Assembly: GCF_025517535.1 (NCBI RefSeq)
Contig: NZ_JAOPKC010000008.1
Span: 1 to 64,000 of the forward strand
Length of the DNA: 64,000 bases
Source of the DNA: Halapricum hydrolyticum
GTDB taxonomy: Archaea > Halobacteriota > Halobacteria > Halobacteriales > Haloarculaceae
Direction: 5' to 3'
A program made the translations under genes and the position numbers. This document shows positions 15,701-24,803 of the stretch, in pieces (position 1 is the stretch's first letter; every line of letters starts with the position of its first letter). The notes beneath the pieces were generated by a model, which was not told the origin of the DNA, did no database searches, and saw only the letters and a program-made list of their open reading frames with translations.

Positions 15701-16573
15701 TCAGCGCCCGAGCAGCGCGAACACACCGACGAGCGAATCCACGGCACCCAGAAACCCGTCGGGGTCGACAAGGATCCCGCCTGCGATCGCCAACAGACCG
15801 AGCGCGAGACACACGCCCCAGAAGGAGACGCGCTCGACGAGTCGCATGAGCGCGTCGATAGTCGCGTAGCCGACAGTCGCGGCCGCGCCGAGCGCGACCG
15901 CCGCGGCCAGCAGCGTCACGTCGCCGAGACCGGTATCCGCGAACGCGAGCAGGCCGCCACCGACCGCGGCCGGGATCGACAGCAGAAACGACAATCGGAA
16001 CGACGTCGGCCCGTCGTACCCGCGCAGCAGCAACGCGCCGGCGGTCACGCCCGATCGAGAGACGCCGGGCAGAATCGCCAGTCCCTGCAGCGCGCCGACC
16101 AGAACCGCGTCGGGCCCGCGGGGCTTGGGCCGGGCCTCGCCTTCGACAGAACCGGAGAGGAGCTGGAAGAGCCCGGTCGCCACGAGCAACACGCCGACAA
16201 GCACGACGAGCGTCCCGCCCGTGACCGACGACACAACCGCATCCAGCGTCGCGTAGGCCGCGATCCCGACGACCCCGGAGACCAGCGTCCCGGCCGCGAG
16301 AAACGTGACCAGCGCCTGTTCGCCCTCGAAAGCCCGGCTCGGACGCCAGGCCGGCACCAGTTCGAGCACGTCGCGCAGCTCGTGGCGGTAATAGGCCGTC
16401 GCCGACAGCGCGGTCCCCAGGTGCAAGAACAGCGCGAACGCGACGGCGTCGTCCGGCGAGCGCCCGAGCGCCGACAGCGCGATCGCGAGATTGCCCTCAC
16501 TCGATATCGGGAGCCACTCGAAGATCCCCTGGAGCGTGCCGACGACGAGCGCCACGACGATCGACCAGTCCAT
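15701..16573 (-). CDS. uppP: Undecaprenyl/polyprenyl-diphosphatase UppP-like
   Basis: A 290-residue polytopic protein. The start MDWSIVVALVVGTLQGIFEW at 16573 matches family N termini. An upstream in-frame GTG at 16639 would add 22 non-conserved residues. The BacA/UppP motifs are present: EWLPISSEGNLA near residue 20-31 and LPGVSRSGVTAGALLLRG in the middle, giving the serine, glutamate and arginine of the active site. It would recycle the lipid carrier used by the sugar transferase encoded downstream in the same direction. Confidence 0.92.
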   Translation of the reverse strand: MDWSIVVALVVGTLQGIFEWLPISSEGNLAIALSALGRSPDDAVAFALFLHLGTALSATAYYRHELRDVLELVPAWRPSRAFEGEQALVTFLAAGTLVSGVVGIAAYATLDAVVSSVTGGTLVVLVGVLLVATGLFQLLSGSVEGEARPKPRGPDAVLVGALQGLAILPGVSRSGVTAGALLLRGYDGPTSFRLSFLLSIPAAVGGGLLAFADTGLGDVTLLAAAVALGAAATVGYATIDALMRLVERVSFWGVCLALGLLAIAGGILVDPDGFLGAVDSLVGVFALLGR

Positions 16574-16934
16574 GTCTACAGCCGATAGGCGGACCGGAAT
16601 GGGTGTTCCGATTCGACTGCCGGAGGCCGGCCGAGACACGATCCGCCGAAGCAGAGTCCGAGAGACCGTCCTTCAGGGTGCTCAGCGACACAGATGCAGA
16701 GATCGCAGCAGCCCAAAAGCCCCCTGGCGACACAGAGACCGCCGCAGTCCACCCACGTAGCGTGATCGACCAGCCACCGGGGCGGGAATGAAAGGGGCCG
16801 CGGTCTCGACGACGGCAGCCGACGCAAGGACCGCAGCGGGCGAGGACCGCAGCGAGGCTCCCGAGTCGAGACCGCGGGGGCTTTCGGGCTGTTCCAAACA
16901 TCCACAAGGTCGTCGTCAAAAGTTCCGCAGGCTG
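16574..16934. other. Intergenic region with a large hairpin
   Basis: No supported gene. The only structure is the inverted repeat listed at 16790-16885. Confidence 0.6.
16790..16885. repeat. Large inverted-repeat element
   Basis: CCGCGGTCTCGAC (16798-16810) is perfectly complementary to GTCGAGACCGCGG (16865-16877). The arms extend to about 21 bp with only a GGG/CCC disagreement. The loop holds a short direct repeat (AGGACCGCAGCG twice). Similar hairpins recur between haloarchaeal genes to my knowledge, but I cannot confirm copies outside this window. Confidence 0.65.
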
Positions 16935-17813
16935 CTACGAATCAGAGGCATCGTCCGACGACGGAGACGTCCCCGAGGCATCGTCCGACGACGGAGACGT
17001 CCCCGAGGCATCGTCCGACGACGTGGACGTGCCCGAGTCGTCGTCCCCCCGGGAACGCTCGGCGGATCGATCTTCGGGGTGGTCAGACGCCCCGATGCCA
17101 CGCGCATCGCGAGACCCCTGTTCACCGGGCGGCTCGGGCGGTTCGAGCGCCGCGAGCAATAACTGGACCGGCCGGGACGTCCGAAGTTCCGCCCAGGGTC
17201 GATCGACGCGCGCACCGAGAAGAAATGCGACCGCGAGGACGAGACGCAGCCAGACCCCCCCGGCCGAGAGCGTCCCGCGGACCACGCTCGCCGCAGTCGC
17301 ACCGAGCAGCGCGAACAGCCCGAACAGACTCGCGTACCGGACTGGCGAGCTGCGAAAGCGCCGCCAGCCTCGCTCGACCGACCGACGGACGATCGACGTC
17401 CGGCGACCGGTCACGAGCAGGCCGATCGACTCGTCGATCGCGGTCAGGAACGGACGGACGGTCACCGTCTCCCGGAGGTCGATGACGACGACATCCGGCT
17501 CGGGCTCGGCCGTCAGCCACCGATAGAGCCACGACGACCGCACCCAGCGCTCGACCGCCGACAGCCCCGACAGCGCGCGAGACCCGCCTACGAGCTCCCC
17601 GAGTCGCCGACTGACCGCACGCCCGGCCTGTCCGAGCGTCGATCGCTCCAGCCACGACCGAACGGTCCGGCCCCGAGCACGGAGTCGATCCGCCCGGTCT
17701 CGAGCGAGCGACGACAGCGTCGACACGACGGTAGACCCGGACAGGAAGCGGTCGAGGCCCTGTCTGATCCGCGAAGCGGATAGCGCTCGGTCGATGCGAT
17801 CGTCAACGCTCAT
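16935..17813 (-). CDS. Haloarchaeal membrane-associated protein of unknown function
   Basis: A 292-residue arginine-rich protein. It begins MSVDDRIDRALSASRIRQGL, has a conserved-looking core PDVVVIDLRETVTVRPFLTA followed by IDESIGLLVTGRRTSIVRR, and two hydrophobic stretches near residues 175-215 (YASLFGLFALLGATAASVV and LRLVLAVAFLLGARV). The C terminus is a serine/aspartate tail made of a repeated ten-residue unit (SSDDASGTSP). The start abuts the stop of the DUF4330 gene, so the two are translated together. I do not recognise the family. A role with the DUF4330 protein at the membrane is inferred from coupling only. Confidence 0.75.
   Translation of the reverse strand: MSVDDRIDRALSASRIRQGLDRFLSGSTVVSTLSSLARDRADRLRARGRTVRSWLERSTLGQAGRAVSRRLGELVGGSRALSGLSAVERWVRSSWLYRWLTAEPEPDVVVIDLRETVTVRPFLTAIDESIGLLVTGRRTSIVRRSVERGWRRFRSSPVRYASLFGLFALLGATAASVVRGTLSAGGVWLRLVLAVAFLLGARVDRPWAELRTSRPVQLLLAALEPPEPPGEQGSRDARGIGASDHPEDRSAERSRGDDDSGTSTSSDDASGTSPSSDDASGTSPSSDDASDS
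16946..17035. repeat. 30-bp tandem repeat, three copies, within a gene
   Basis: The 30-bp unit (GAGGCATCGTCCGACGACGG and ten more bases) is exact at 16946-16975 and 16976-17005, with a third copy differing at a few bases at 17006-17035. It encodes the repeated S/D/T/P-rich tail of the overlapping gene. Confidence 0.9.
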
Positions 17814-19523
17814 CTAGATGTCCGTCACCGTGCCCCGGACAGTGATCGTCCGGAAGTCGAGCGTAATTGTATCGCCCTCCTTGAGCGACTGGGCGTGGAA
17901 CTGGTAGCCGTCCGGCGTCTCACGGACGGTCGCGTCGACAGTGAGATAGACGTCCTCGTTGCGCGGGTGGGTTCGCTCGAAGATCTCGCCGCTCTCGCTG
18001 GTGAGGATGATCGACGCCGGCTCTGTCCGCTTGTCGACGATTTCGGCCGTCGTCTTGCCCATCGATTCTTCGATCATGCCGACTTCGATCCCGTCAGCGA
18101 ACTCGGGTTCGACGTCCGCGACTTTCACGGAGATCGTCGCGGTGGTCACCGAGCCGTTCGGGACGTAGGCGTCGCGTCCGATGACCTCTCCGGAGAGGCG
18201 ATAGGCGTCCGTCTCGAAGGGAATCGTCGAGCCGAGCGTGACGCGATCGGCCCCGAAGTACGCGCCGGAGTCACGCGTCACTGTCTGCAGGTCCATCCCC
18301 AGGAGGACTCGACGAGTGCTGTCGTCACCGGTCGGGTAGACGTCCATCGTCTGGACGCTGGCGATGGACTGCCCGCCGAACTCGAAGATGTCGCCGATCT
18401 CGATCGTGTCCGCGACGGTGTTCGACACGGTCGTCTCGAGAGCGACCTTCGTGGTGTTCGTCTCGGCTGGTTCGCCGATCGTCTCGATCGTCCCGCTGAA
18501 GGAGTACTCGGCCGTCCGGAACGGGATCGACGTACCGATCGAGAGCTGATCCGGACCGAAGTAGCGATCCCCGTCCTGAATCACCGTATCGAGCGAGAGG
18601 TCCACGTAGAGGCGGCGCTGACCGTTGGACGGACCCGGATACTGGGTGACCGAGTCGATCGTCGCGACGGTCGCGGGACCGAGATCGTACGTATCCCCGG
18701 CTTCCAACTGCGTCGCGACTTCTCCCGAAACGGTCGTCACGACCGACACCTCAGCCGTTTCCGTCTGGATCTCGGCGTCGTCGCCGATCGCCTTGATCGT
18801 TCCGGACAGGCCGTATTCACCGAAGTCCAGCGACAACGACTGTCCGAGCTTGACCGACTGGTCGCCGAACGTGAGATCGCCCGACTGGCGTAACGTCTCG
18901 ACCGAGATCGTGGCGGTGGCACGCCGGTTCGCCGAGTCGCCGTTGGGCCCGATGTAGACGGTCTCGACGGTCGCGCCCTCGCGACCGGCGTAGGTCACGG
19001 TATCTCCGCTCTGGAGTCGCTGCGCTGCCGTCGAGGACAGCGTGCCGTCGAGTCGAACCTGTCGGGTGACGGTATCGAGCGCCGCACCCTCGGTGTCGAG
19101 TCGGGTAATCGTCCCGCTCGCGGTGTATGCCGCGGTTTCGAGCGTGAACTGGCCGCCCTGTCGGACGCCGTCACCGCGATAGCGGAACGGCTCGCCGTCC
19201 TCGCCGAGCGAGCCGTTGATACGAACCCGAGCGGTTACGGAGACGTTCGTGCCGGCGGCGGGCCCGACGTGGACGTCGGTCACGGTGACATTGCGCGCGT
19301 TAGGCGGGTTCATCACGTCGCCATCGGTGATCTGTTCGGCGACAAACGGCTGCTGCTCGCCGAGATCGATCGTCGCGTATCGCTCGGCCGTCTCTGCCTC
19401 GGTCGCGAACGGATTGAGCAACGCGACGCCAGCGATCAGGACCGCGAGAACCAGAAGTACGACCAGTGCGTCGATGACGTTGACGACGCCGAACAGCCTC
19501 CCCTCGTCGTCGATCAACTCCAC
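17814..19523 (-). CDS. DUF4330-type membrane-anchored protein with repeated beta domains
   Basis: A 569-residue protein. The N terminus MELIDDEGRLFGVVNVIDAL followed by one membrane helix (VVLLVLAVLIAGVALLNPF) is the DUF4330 signature. The exterior part contains about four repeats of a unit ending with a form of SGTI-x-x-I (for example EYGLSGTIKAIGDDAEIQT and EYSFSGTIETIGEPAETNT), each with an LxxGDxxDFG-like step. It is probably anchored in the membrane with repeats outside. The start codon of the next gene is immediately adjacent, so expression is coupled. Function is unknown, and glycan-related context is the only hint. Confidence 0.85.
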   Translation of the reverse strand: MELIDDEGRLFGVVNVIDALVVLLVLAVLIAGVALLNPFATEAETAERYATIDLGEQQPFVAEQITDGDVMNPPNARNVTVTDVHVGPAAGTNVSVTARVRINGSLGEDGEPFRYRGDGVRQGGQFTLETAAYTASGTITRLDTEGAALDTVTRQVRLDGTLSSTAAQRLQSGDTVTYAGREGATVETVYIGPNGDSANRRATATISVETLRQSGDLTFGDQSVKLGQSLSLDFGEYGLSGTIKAIGDDAEIQTETAEVSVVTTVSGEVATQLEAGDTYDLGPATVATIDSVTQYPGPSNGQRRLYVDLSLDTVIQDGDRYFGPDQLSIGTSIPFRTAEYSFSGTIETIGEPAETNTTKVALETTVSNTVADTIEIGDIFEFGGQSIASVQTMDVYPTGDDSTRRVLLGMDLQTVTRDSGAYFGADRVTLGSTIPFETDAYRLSGEVIGRDAYVPNGSVTTATISVKVADVEPEFADGIEVGMIEESMGKTTAEIVDKRTEPASIILTSESGEIFERTHPRNEDVYLTVDATVRETPDGYQFHAQSLKEGDTITLDFRTITVRGTVTDI

Positions 19524-19615
19524 GACTGACCACCGTCCAGATACATACAGTGTGGTTCCCGGTGGCGATGTAAAAGATTACGATAACTCTATATTACGTG
19601 AGGAATCGTCCACGG

Positions 19616-22567
19616 TCACTCCAGTCCAAACGGCGCCGAGATATCCGACCGTGCGCCCTCGTAGATACGAACGTCCGCGAGCCGGCCCGCGTAGCCGTGG
19701 CGGGACGGCGTCGAGTACCGGTTCCCGAACCGCACTGACTCGCCCCACTCGAGCGACCCGACGGAAACGTCGTCCTGTGCCACCTGTGCCCCGTCGACGT
19801 AGATCGTTCGCGTCGTTCCATCGAACGTGACTGCAACGTGCGTCCACGCGTCTGTCTCGACGCCACTCCCGACGACCCGGCCGCCGCCAGCGCCGGGCAA
19901 TCGGAAGCTGATCCGGCCGTTCTGTTCGAAGATCAGGATGCTGCCGTTTTCCGCCCGAACGACGTCCCGGTAGTCGTTCTCCCCGGAGACGTCAAGTGCC
20001 GTCGGACGCGCCCAGAGACCGAGCGTAAACTCCTGGAGCGAGTCGATCGGAGCCTCGACATACTCCTCGGCCTGGCCCTCGAAGGACAGCGCCGCCCCTT
20101 CGCGACCGTCAGCCCACTCCGCCCCGTGGACGCGGCCGTGGTGGCCACCTGCGCGGTCGTAGGCCCACTCGCCGGATCCCTCGTCGAACGACCAGCGTGC
20201 GTACGCATCGCCGTCGAATTCGGATCGGAGCCGCCCGGCCCGAACGTCCGCAGCCGAGACTTCCACCGTGCCGTCCGGCGCGTCGTAGGTCCCGGGCAGC
20301 GGGATCGTCGCCTGATAGACGCCGTGTTCACCGGTCGAGACGTCCAGGCCGACCGATCGCGTTTGCGCGCCGATCTCGACGTCGCCCTCGATGCGCACGT
20401 CCTCTTGCGCCGGTGCCGGACCGGTCACGCGCGCACCCGGAACCAGCGTGTACACTCGCCGGGAGTCGTCAGCAGTTGCCCACACGGCCCGGTAGTGGTC
20501 GGTCTCGATCCCCAGGTTCTCGCTCCAGAGTCGCTCGTAGATCGTCCGGCCGCCGGCGTCGATCGGCAAGCCACGCCCGGTCGCGATGAACCCCACCCGA
20601 TCACCCAATCGCTCGTACCACTCCGTCCCGTCGGTCGAGGTGACGAAGTCCTCGTAGTTCGACTGTGCGTACCCGTAACTCCGGGACTCGCCGTTGACGA
20701 ACCAGTTGTACACCCGGTTGCGTCCCCAGCGGCTGAAGACGTAGTTGTCGGGATACTCCCAGCCCTGCTCGTCGGCGTACTCGCGCATGAACGCAGCCGC
20801 CTCGTAGATCGAATCGTCGATCGTCACCTGGGAGTGTTTGATCGGCGTCATCACAGTCCCGAGACTGGCGATGCCCAGTCCGAGCCCGGCCGTGTACAGC
20901 GCCTCGCGGCGCTCGGGCCACGCGAGGTCCGCCGGTCGCGGGGACTCGTTCGTGTCCGCCGATTCCCGTGGCCCGGAGTCGTCTTCACCGAACAGTTCGG
21001 GATAGTCCGTCAGCTCGACCCAGGCGGCCAGGTGGACGAACCCGAGTCCGCCGAAGACGGCGACGAAAATAGCCAGTTGCCCGGCGAATCGCGCCTGCAC
21101 GATCCCGAGCACGAGAAAGACCCAGGCGTAGACCGACACTGCCAGCAGGCCCGGTTCGTGGCGACGATAACACCGCCAGCTCGCCCACGCGAGATACGGC
21201 ACAGCGAGGAAGAGCGCGAACCCGAACAAAAAGATCGGCCCGGCGAGCGCCCCGACCCGCCCGGCGACGATCGACGTCGTCTCGGCGATCCCCTCGGTCG
21301 TGAGCAGGAAGTCGATCCCGCCGGAGAGTTGCTCCGACAGCGACGGCAGCAACGTTCGTACCACGAGCACGCCGACGACCAGCCCACCGACCTCGGCACC
21401 GACAAGCGGTCGCACCCCGACGTCGAACCGCTCTGTGGCCGTCCCCAGGGCCACCAAACCGATCGTCCCGACAAGCAACAGCCCCGGAACGGCCGCGACC
21501 TCAGTCGAGTGCCACCCGAACGCGTGGTGGGCCCCGGCGACGAGCGTTGCTCCGAGTGCGAGTCCGGCGACCAGCCCGGCACCCTCATGAAGCGGCGAGC
21601 GGCCGGCACGTACCCACGAGGGGACGACCAGCGCCACGTAGACCGCAAGCGGAACGAGCAACAGCGGCCCGGCGTCCCAGGCGAGCGCCTGCCCGCTGAC
21701 GCCAACCCCGAGCGCGAGCACCCACGGCCACGTCCCGCGATCACCGAGTTCTCGATCCGCGAGCGACACCACCGCCAGCGCCGTCAGCGCGAGCCAGGGG
21801 TAGTCGAAGGCGTGGTGGTCGGCGAAGCCGATCCCGGTCCGGAACGCGTGGCCCGGCACGATCGCCAGCAGCGCCACGGCAGCGATCCCGACCCGCCGAT
21901 CGTCCGTCACCCGGACGGTTAACACGTACACGAGCAGCGCGGTCACGACCGCCGAGACGACCGGATACCACGCCAGCACGTGATCCGCAGCCCCGCCGAA
22001 CAGCGCCGCGATCCACCACAGCGTCGCGACGAACAGCGGTTCGCCGTGGGCGATCCCGCCCGGCAGTTCCGACAGCGTCGACAGGTCCAGCGCCCCACCG
22101 CTCTCGGCCAGCAGTTGGTGAACGAGATACCGATACGCGTACGGATCGTTACCCGAGAGGACGACGTCGCGGTTCTGGAAGACCGAGGGAAACGGGAACA
22201 CCCGGAAGAGCACGACGAGCGCGAGCGCACCGCTCAGTCCGATCGCAGTCACGCGATCGATGTCCGGCAGCGAAAGCGCCGGGCCGTCCGGCAGCGAGCG
22301 CGACGAGGCGTCTGTGTCGTCGTCCTCGACCGCGTCCGGGTTCAGAATCGCCTCGACGGCCGCCGGATCGCGGAGCCGATACTCGCCGTCGGTCTTCTCG
22401 ACGATCTCCCGAGAGACTAGCTCGCCGAACGTCCCGGAGTCGAAGGGGACGTCCTCGAACGTCCAAGTGTCGTGCTGGGCGTCGACGGCCAGCAGATCTT
22501 CCAGGCGATCTTCGAGATCGGGCCTGTCCTCGAGAAGCGACTCGATCGCGGCCCGCACGTCAGTCAT
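19616..22567 (-). CDS. STT3/AglB-like oligosaccharyltransferase with C-terminal LamG domain
   Basis: A 983-residue protein. An N-terminal winged-helix-like segment (about residues 1-75) is followed by a polytopic GT-C membrane region. It has the first acidic loop motif LSGNDPYAYRY, a second acidic site FADHHAFDYPW and a soluble region with EYPDNYVFSRWGRNRVYNWF, where classical AglB proteins carry WWDYG. Residues from about 787 form a concanavalin/LamG fold: YARWSFDEGSGEWAYDRAGG, FTLGLWARPT, WTHVAVTFDGTTRTIYVDG and RLADVRIYEG. It would transfer lipid-linked glycans to surface proteins. The LamG part may bind carbohydrate. A TATA-like CTTTAAG and a palindrome precede the start. Confidence 0.85.
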   Translation of the reverse strand: MTDVRAAIESLLEDRPDLEDRLEDLLAVDAQHDTWTFEDVPFDSGTFGELVSREIVEKTDGEYRLRDPAAVEAILNPDAVEDDDTDASSRSLPDGPALSLPDIDRVTAIGLSGALALVVLFRVFPFPSVFQNRDVVLSGNDPYAYRYLVHQLLAESGGALDLSTLSELPGGIAHGEPLFVATLWWIAALFGGAADHVLAWYPVVSAVVTALLVYVLTVRVTDDRRVGIAAVALLAIVPGHAFRTGIGFADHHAFDYPWLALTALAVVSLADRELGDRGTWPWVLALGVGVSGQALAWDAGPLLLVPLAVYVALVVPSWVRAGRSPLHEGAGLVAGLALGATLVAGAHHAFGWHSTEVAAVPGLLLVGTIGLVALGTATERFDVGVRPLVGAEVGGLVVGVLVVRTLLPSLSEQLSGGIDFLLTTEGIAETTSIVAGRVGALAGPIFLFGFALFLAVPYLAWASWRCYRRHEPGLLAVSVYAWVFLVLGIVQARFAGQLAIFVAVFGGLGFVHLAAWVELTDYPELFGEDDSGPRESADTNESPRPADLAWPERREALYTAGLGLGIASLGTVMTPIKHSQVTIDDSIYEAAAFMREYADEQGWEYPDNYVFSRWGRNRVYNWFVNGESRSYGYAQSNYEDFVTSTDGTEWYERLGDRVGFIATGRGLPIDAGGRTIYERLWSENLGIETDHYRAVWATADDSRRVYTLVPGARVTGPAPAQEDVRIEGDVEIGAQTRSVGLDVSTGEHGVYQATIPLPGTYDAPDGTVEVSAADVRAGRLRSEFDGDAYARWSFDEGSGEWAYDRAGGHHGRVHGAEWADGREGAALSFEGQAEEYVEAPIDSLQEFTLGLWARPTALDVSGENDYRDVVRAENGSILIFEQNGRISFRLPGAGGGRVVGSGVETDAWTHVAVTFDGTTRTIYVDGAQVAQDDVSVGSLEWGESVRFGNRYSTPSRHGYAGRLADVRIYEGARSDISAPFGLE

Positions 22568-22576
22568 ATATCCTCA

Positions 22577-22600
22577 TTCCACTGTGGAACACGCTTAAAG
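22577..22600 (-). promoter_or_regulatory. Promoter and operator of the AglB-like gene
   Basis: Upstream of the ATG at 22567, a TATA-like CTTTAAG lies at about 22594-22600. The perfect palindrome TTCCAC-T-GTGGAA (22577-22589) lies between it and the expected start site, an ideal place for a repressor. The transcript would be nearly leaderless. Confidence 0.55.
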
Positions 22601-22757
22601 ACACAGGTTCGCCGGCGATGTGACCAGCCGATCCGGAAATCGTCTCATAGCTACCAGCGCGAAACCGCTCGACGAAACACCGAAAGCGATCCCGATCGAG
22701 CCTGGAGAGTTCGGGATCCGACACCCGTATGTCACTGGGGTCTGATATCTAGCAGTA

Positions 22758-24077
22758 GTGGCTTCGAGTCAGGCGGCGACGAGTGAGCAGGCGGCGCCAG
22801 CCGCCGCGCCAGGAACGCGTCGCCGCGTCGCGGTCGTCGTTGGAATCGTTTTCATCGATCTGCTCGGCTTCGGCATCATCATCCCGATTCTGCCATTCTA
22901 CGTCCGTTCGTTCGGCGTGAGCGACGTGTTCATCGGTCTGCTCGCGGCGTCGTACTCGCTGGCACAGTTCGTCGCCGCGCCGGTGCTCGGTCGGATCTCC
23001 GACGAGCGCGGCCGGCGGCCGGTGCTCATGCTGTCCGTCGGCGTCTCCGGGATCGCCTGGGTCGTCTTCGGGTTCGCTTCGGAGATCGGTGCGGCCCTGG
23101 GGGTGACGCTCGGCCTCGTCGTCCTGTTTAGTGCCCGGCTGCTGGCCGGCGCGGCGGGCGGAAACATCGCGGCCGCACAGGCGTACATCGCCGACGTGAC
23201 GACACCGGCGGACCGGACCGGCGCACTCGGTCTCGTCGGCGCGGCCTTCGGTCTGGGGTTCGTGTTCGGCCCGGCGATCGGCGGCTTGCTGGCCAGCGAC
23301 ACCGCGGTGTCGACCGCCCGCACCGTATTGCCCGGGTTCGTCCCGGTGACGCCGTTCTCATTGCCGAGTTTTGCCGCTGCGGGCTTCTCGTTTCTCGCGC
23401 TCGGAGTGGCGGCCGCCGTGTTGAAAGAGCCGAATCGCACCCGGACCCAGGCGCGGCGCGTGTCGTTCGTCGGCCAGTTCCGGACGGCGCTCGCCGACGC
23501 GACACTCCGGCCGCTCGTCATCGCGTTCTTTCTGACCTCGCTCGCGTTCGCCGGCGTCACCGTGATGTTCGTCCCGTTCATGGCAGACGCATTCGGATAC
23601 GACGCGACCGAAGCGGCGATATTTCTCGCCTATATCGGGGCGCTCGGCATCGTCAATCAGGGCGTGCTCATCGGCTGGCTCTCGCGGCGGTTCAGTGTGC
23701 AATACGTCGTCCGGGGCGGTGTGACGTCGCTGTTTCTCGCGCTCGTCCTGCTCGCCGTGTCGCCGCTGGCGGGGACGGGACCGCTCGCCGCCAGTGGTCC
23801 CGGATGGGTGACCGGCGGACTCCTCGTGTTGCTCGCATTCGGAGCGCTGGCCTCGTTCGGGAACGGCGCGATAACGGTCGGGCTCGCGGCACTCGTTTCG
23901 AAGGGTGCGACCGACGACACACAGGGGGCTGCCTTCGGTGTCACGCAGGGGGCGGGAAGCCTCGGGCGGACGGTCGGACCACCGCTCGCTGCCGCCGCCT
24001 ACGTGGTCGTCGACTGGTCGCCGTTCGTCGCCGGGGCGCTCCTGCTCGTGCCGGTTGCGGTGTTGCTACGGCGATGA
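22758..24077 (+). CDS. MFS multidrug/tetracycline-type exporter
   Basis: A 439-residue protein starting at GTG, with about twelve membrane helices. TM1 reads VVVGIVFIDLLGFGIIIPIL, typical of the TetA/DHA1 branch. The MFS motif A between TM2 and TM3 is GRISDERGRRPVL. A second half-repeat follows after a cytoplasmic loop (EPNRTRTQARRVSFVGQF). Predicted role: proton-coupled drug or metabolite efflux. It converges on the regulator cassette and the ABC operon. The upstream 190 bp show no clear operator. Confidence 0.88.
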   Translation: MASSQAATSEQAAPAAAPGTRRRVAVVVGIVFIDLLGFGIIIPILPFYVRSFGVSDVFIGLLAASYSLAQFVAAPVLGRISDERGRRPVLMLSVGVSGIAWVVFGFASEIGAALGVTLGLVVLFSARLLAGAAGGNIAAAQAYIADVTTPADRTGALGLVGAAFGLGFVFGPAIGGLLASDTAVSTARTVLPGFVPVTPFSLPSFAAAGFSFLALGVAAAVLKEPNRTRTQARRVSFVGQFRTALADATLRPLVIAFFLTSLAFAGVTVMFVPFMADAFGYDATEAAIFLAYIGALGIVNQGVLIGWLSRRFSVQYVVRGGVTSLFLALVLLAVSPLAGTGPLAASGPGWVTGGLLVLLAFGALASFGNGAITVGLAALVSKGATDDTQGAAFGVTQGAGSLGRTVGPPLAAAAYVVVDWSPFVAGALLLVPVAVLLRR

Positions 24078-24127
24078 GCGATCTGTCGCAGCGAGAATCT
24101 CGTCGTGTTGGTCGGAACGACTGTCCC

Positions 24128-24194
24128 GATCACCGATCGCTCTCGTGCTGGCCGACGCCGGGGATCGCGACGGCCGTGGAGACGCGCTCCATCG
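24128..24194. repeat. 67-bp direct repeat, left copy (att-like)
   Basis: 64 of 67 bases match 27532-27598. On the minus strand this copy encodes MERVSTAVAIPGVGQHESDR and the stop, that is the last 20 codons of the amino-acid ABC permease gene found 3.4 kb away. It has no upstream part of the gene. It marks the left edge of the regulator cassette. Confidence 0.9.
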
Positions 24195-24228
24195 AAGGTT
24201 AATACGAGAGTAGGAACAACGGTCAGAT

Positions 24229-24466
24229 ATGAGTGCGATCGTGCGTGACGAGGATATTCGGTCCGGATCTCCGCGTATCGAGGGGACGCGGATCGCTGTC
24301 CACGACATCAAACGTCGAGTCATCGACGGGGGAGAAGATCCGTTTGCGGTCGCGACGGAGTACGAGATCGATACGAGGAGTTCCGAGCATGGATCGTCAA
24401 CCGGGCCATCGAGGAGAATCGGCACGCCCAACACGACTATTTGGACATCAGAGGTGCACTCACTGA
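24229..24466 (+). pseudogene. DUF433-type antitoxin with internal deletion
   Basis: The first 48 codons (IVRDEDIRSGSPRIEGTRIA, VHDIKRRVIDGGEDPFAVAT and EYEID) are a clear DUF433 start. The next bases fit a different frame that reads RYEEFRAWIVNRAIEENRHA and QHDYLDIRGALTDHG. It therefore looks as if the middle of the module was deleted and two genes were fused out of frame. The end overlaps the 3' end of an opposite-strand HTH gene. No function is expected. Confidence 0.6.
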
Positions 24467-24765
24467 TCATGGTCGCTATCGATCCGTTCAACAAACCGAC
24501 GCATCTCGTCGAATCTCGTTCCTCGTCGTACCTCGTCTTCGACCCTGTCGAACTTGACGAGCCTCTCATCCGCTAACGCGGGAAGCAAAACGTGATGGAG
24601 TTCGTAACAGACCGTGAGGTACTCCTCGGAGTCAAGTATCTCTCCCTCACGAAGTATCGGATCTGCAGGCCTCGAACTATCTTCCAGTAGCGCACGTAAT
24701 ACTCGTCGCTGTTGGGCTAACAGTACTCTTTCCACTTGATCACCGTTACAGCACTTGTCAGTCAT
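24460..24765 (-). CDS. DUF7344-like winged-helix protein
   Basis: A 101-residue protein with VERVLLAQQRRVLRALLEDS as the first helices and ECYELHHVLLPALADERLVK-type recognition region (visible as YLTVCYELHHVLLPALADER). The order "rearranged helices, then H-x-x-LP-L-x-D-x-x-LV" is common to haloarchaeal DUF7344 regulators. It has no membrane segment, in contrast to the relatives at 39397 and 42807. Its 3' end overlaps the DUF433 remnant on the other strand. Target unknown. Confidence 0.75.
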   Translation of the reverse strand: MTDKCCNGDQVERVLLAQQRRVLRALLEDSSRPADPILREGEILDSEEYLTVCYELHHVLLPALADERLVKFDRVEDEVRRGTRFDEMRRFVERIDSDHDQ

Positions 24766-24803
24766 GGGGTACCTGCTACGGACCTAGTCGCCCTCGCTGT
24801 CGG

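Noticed and set aside
19838..21922. 694-residue plus-strand frame opposite the AglB-like gene
   Set aside because: Composition is Arg/Pro/His-rich as expected for antisense of a GC-rich gene, and the opposite strand has clear STT3 and LamG motifs.
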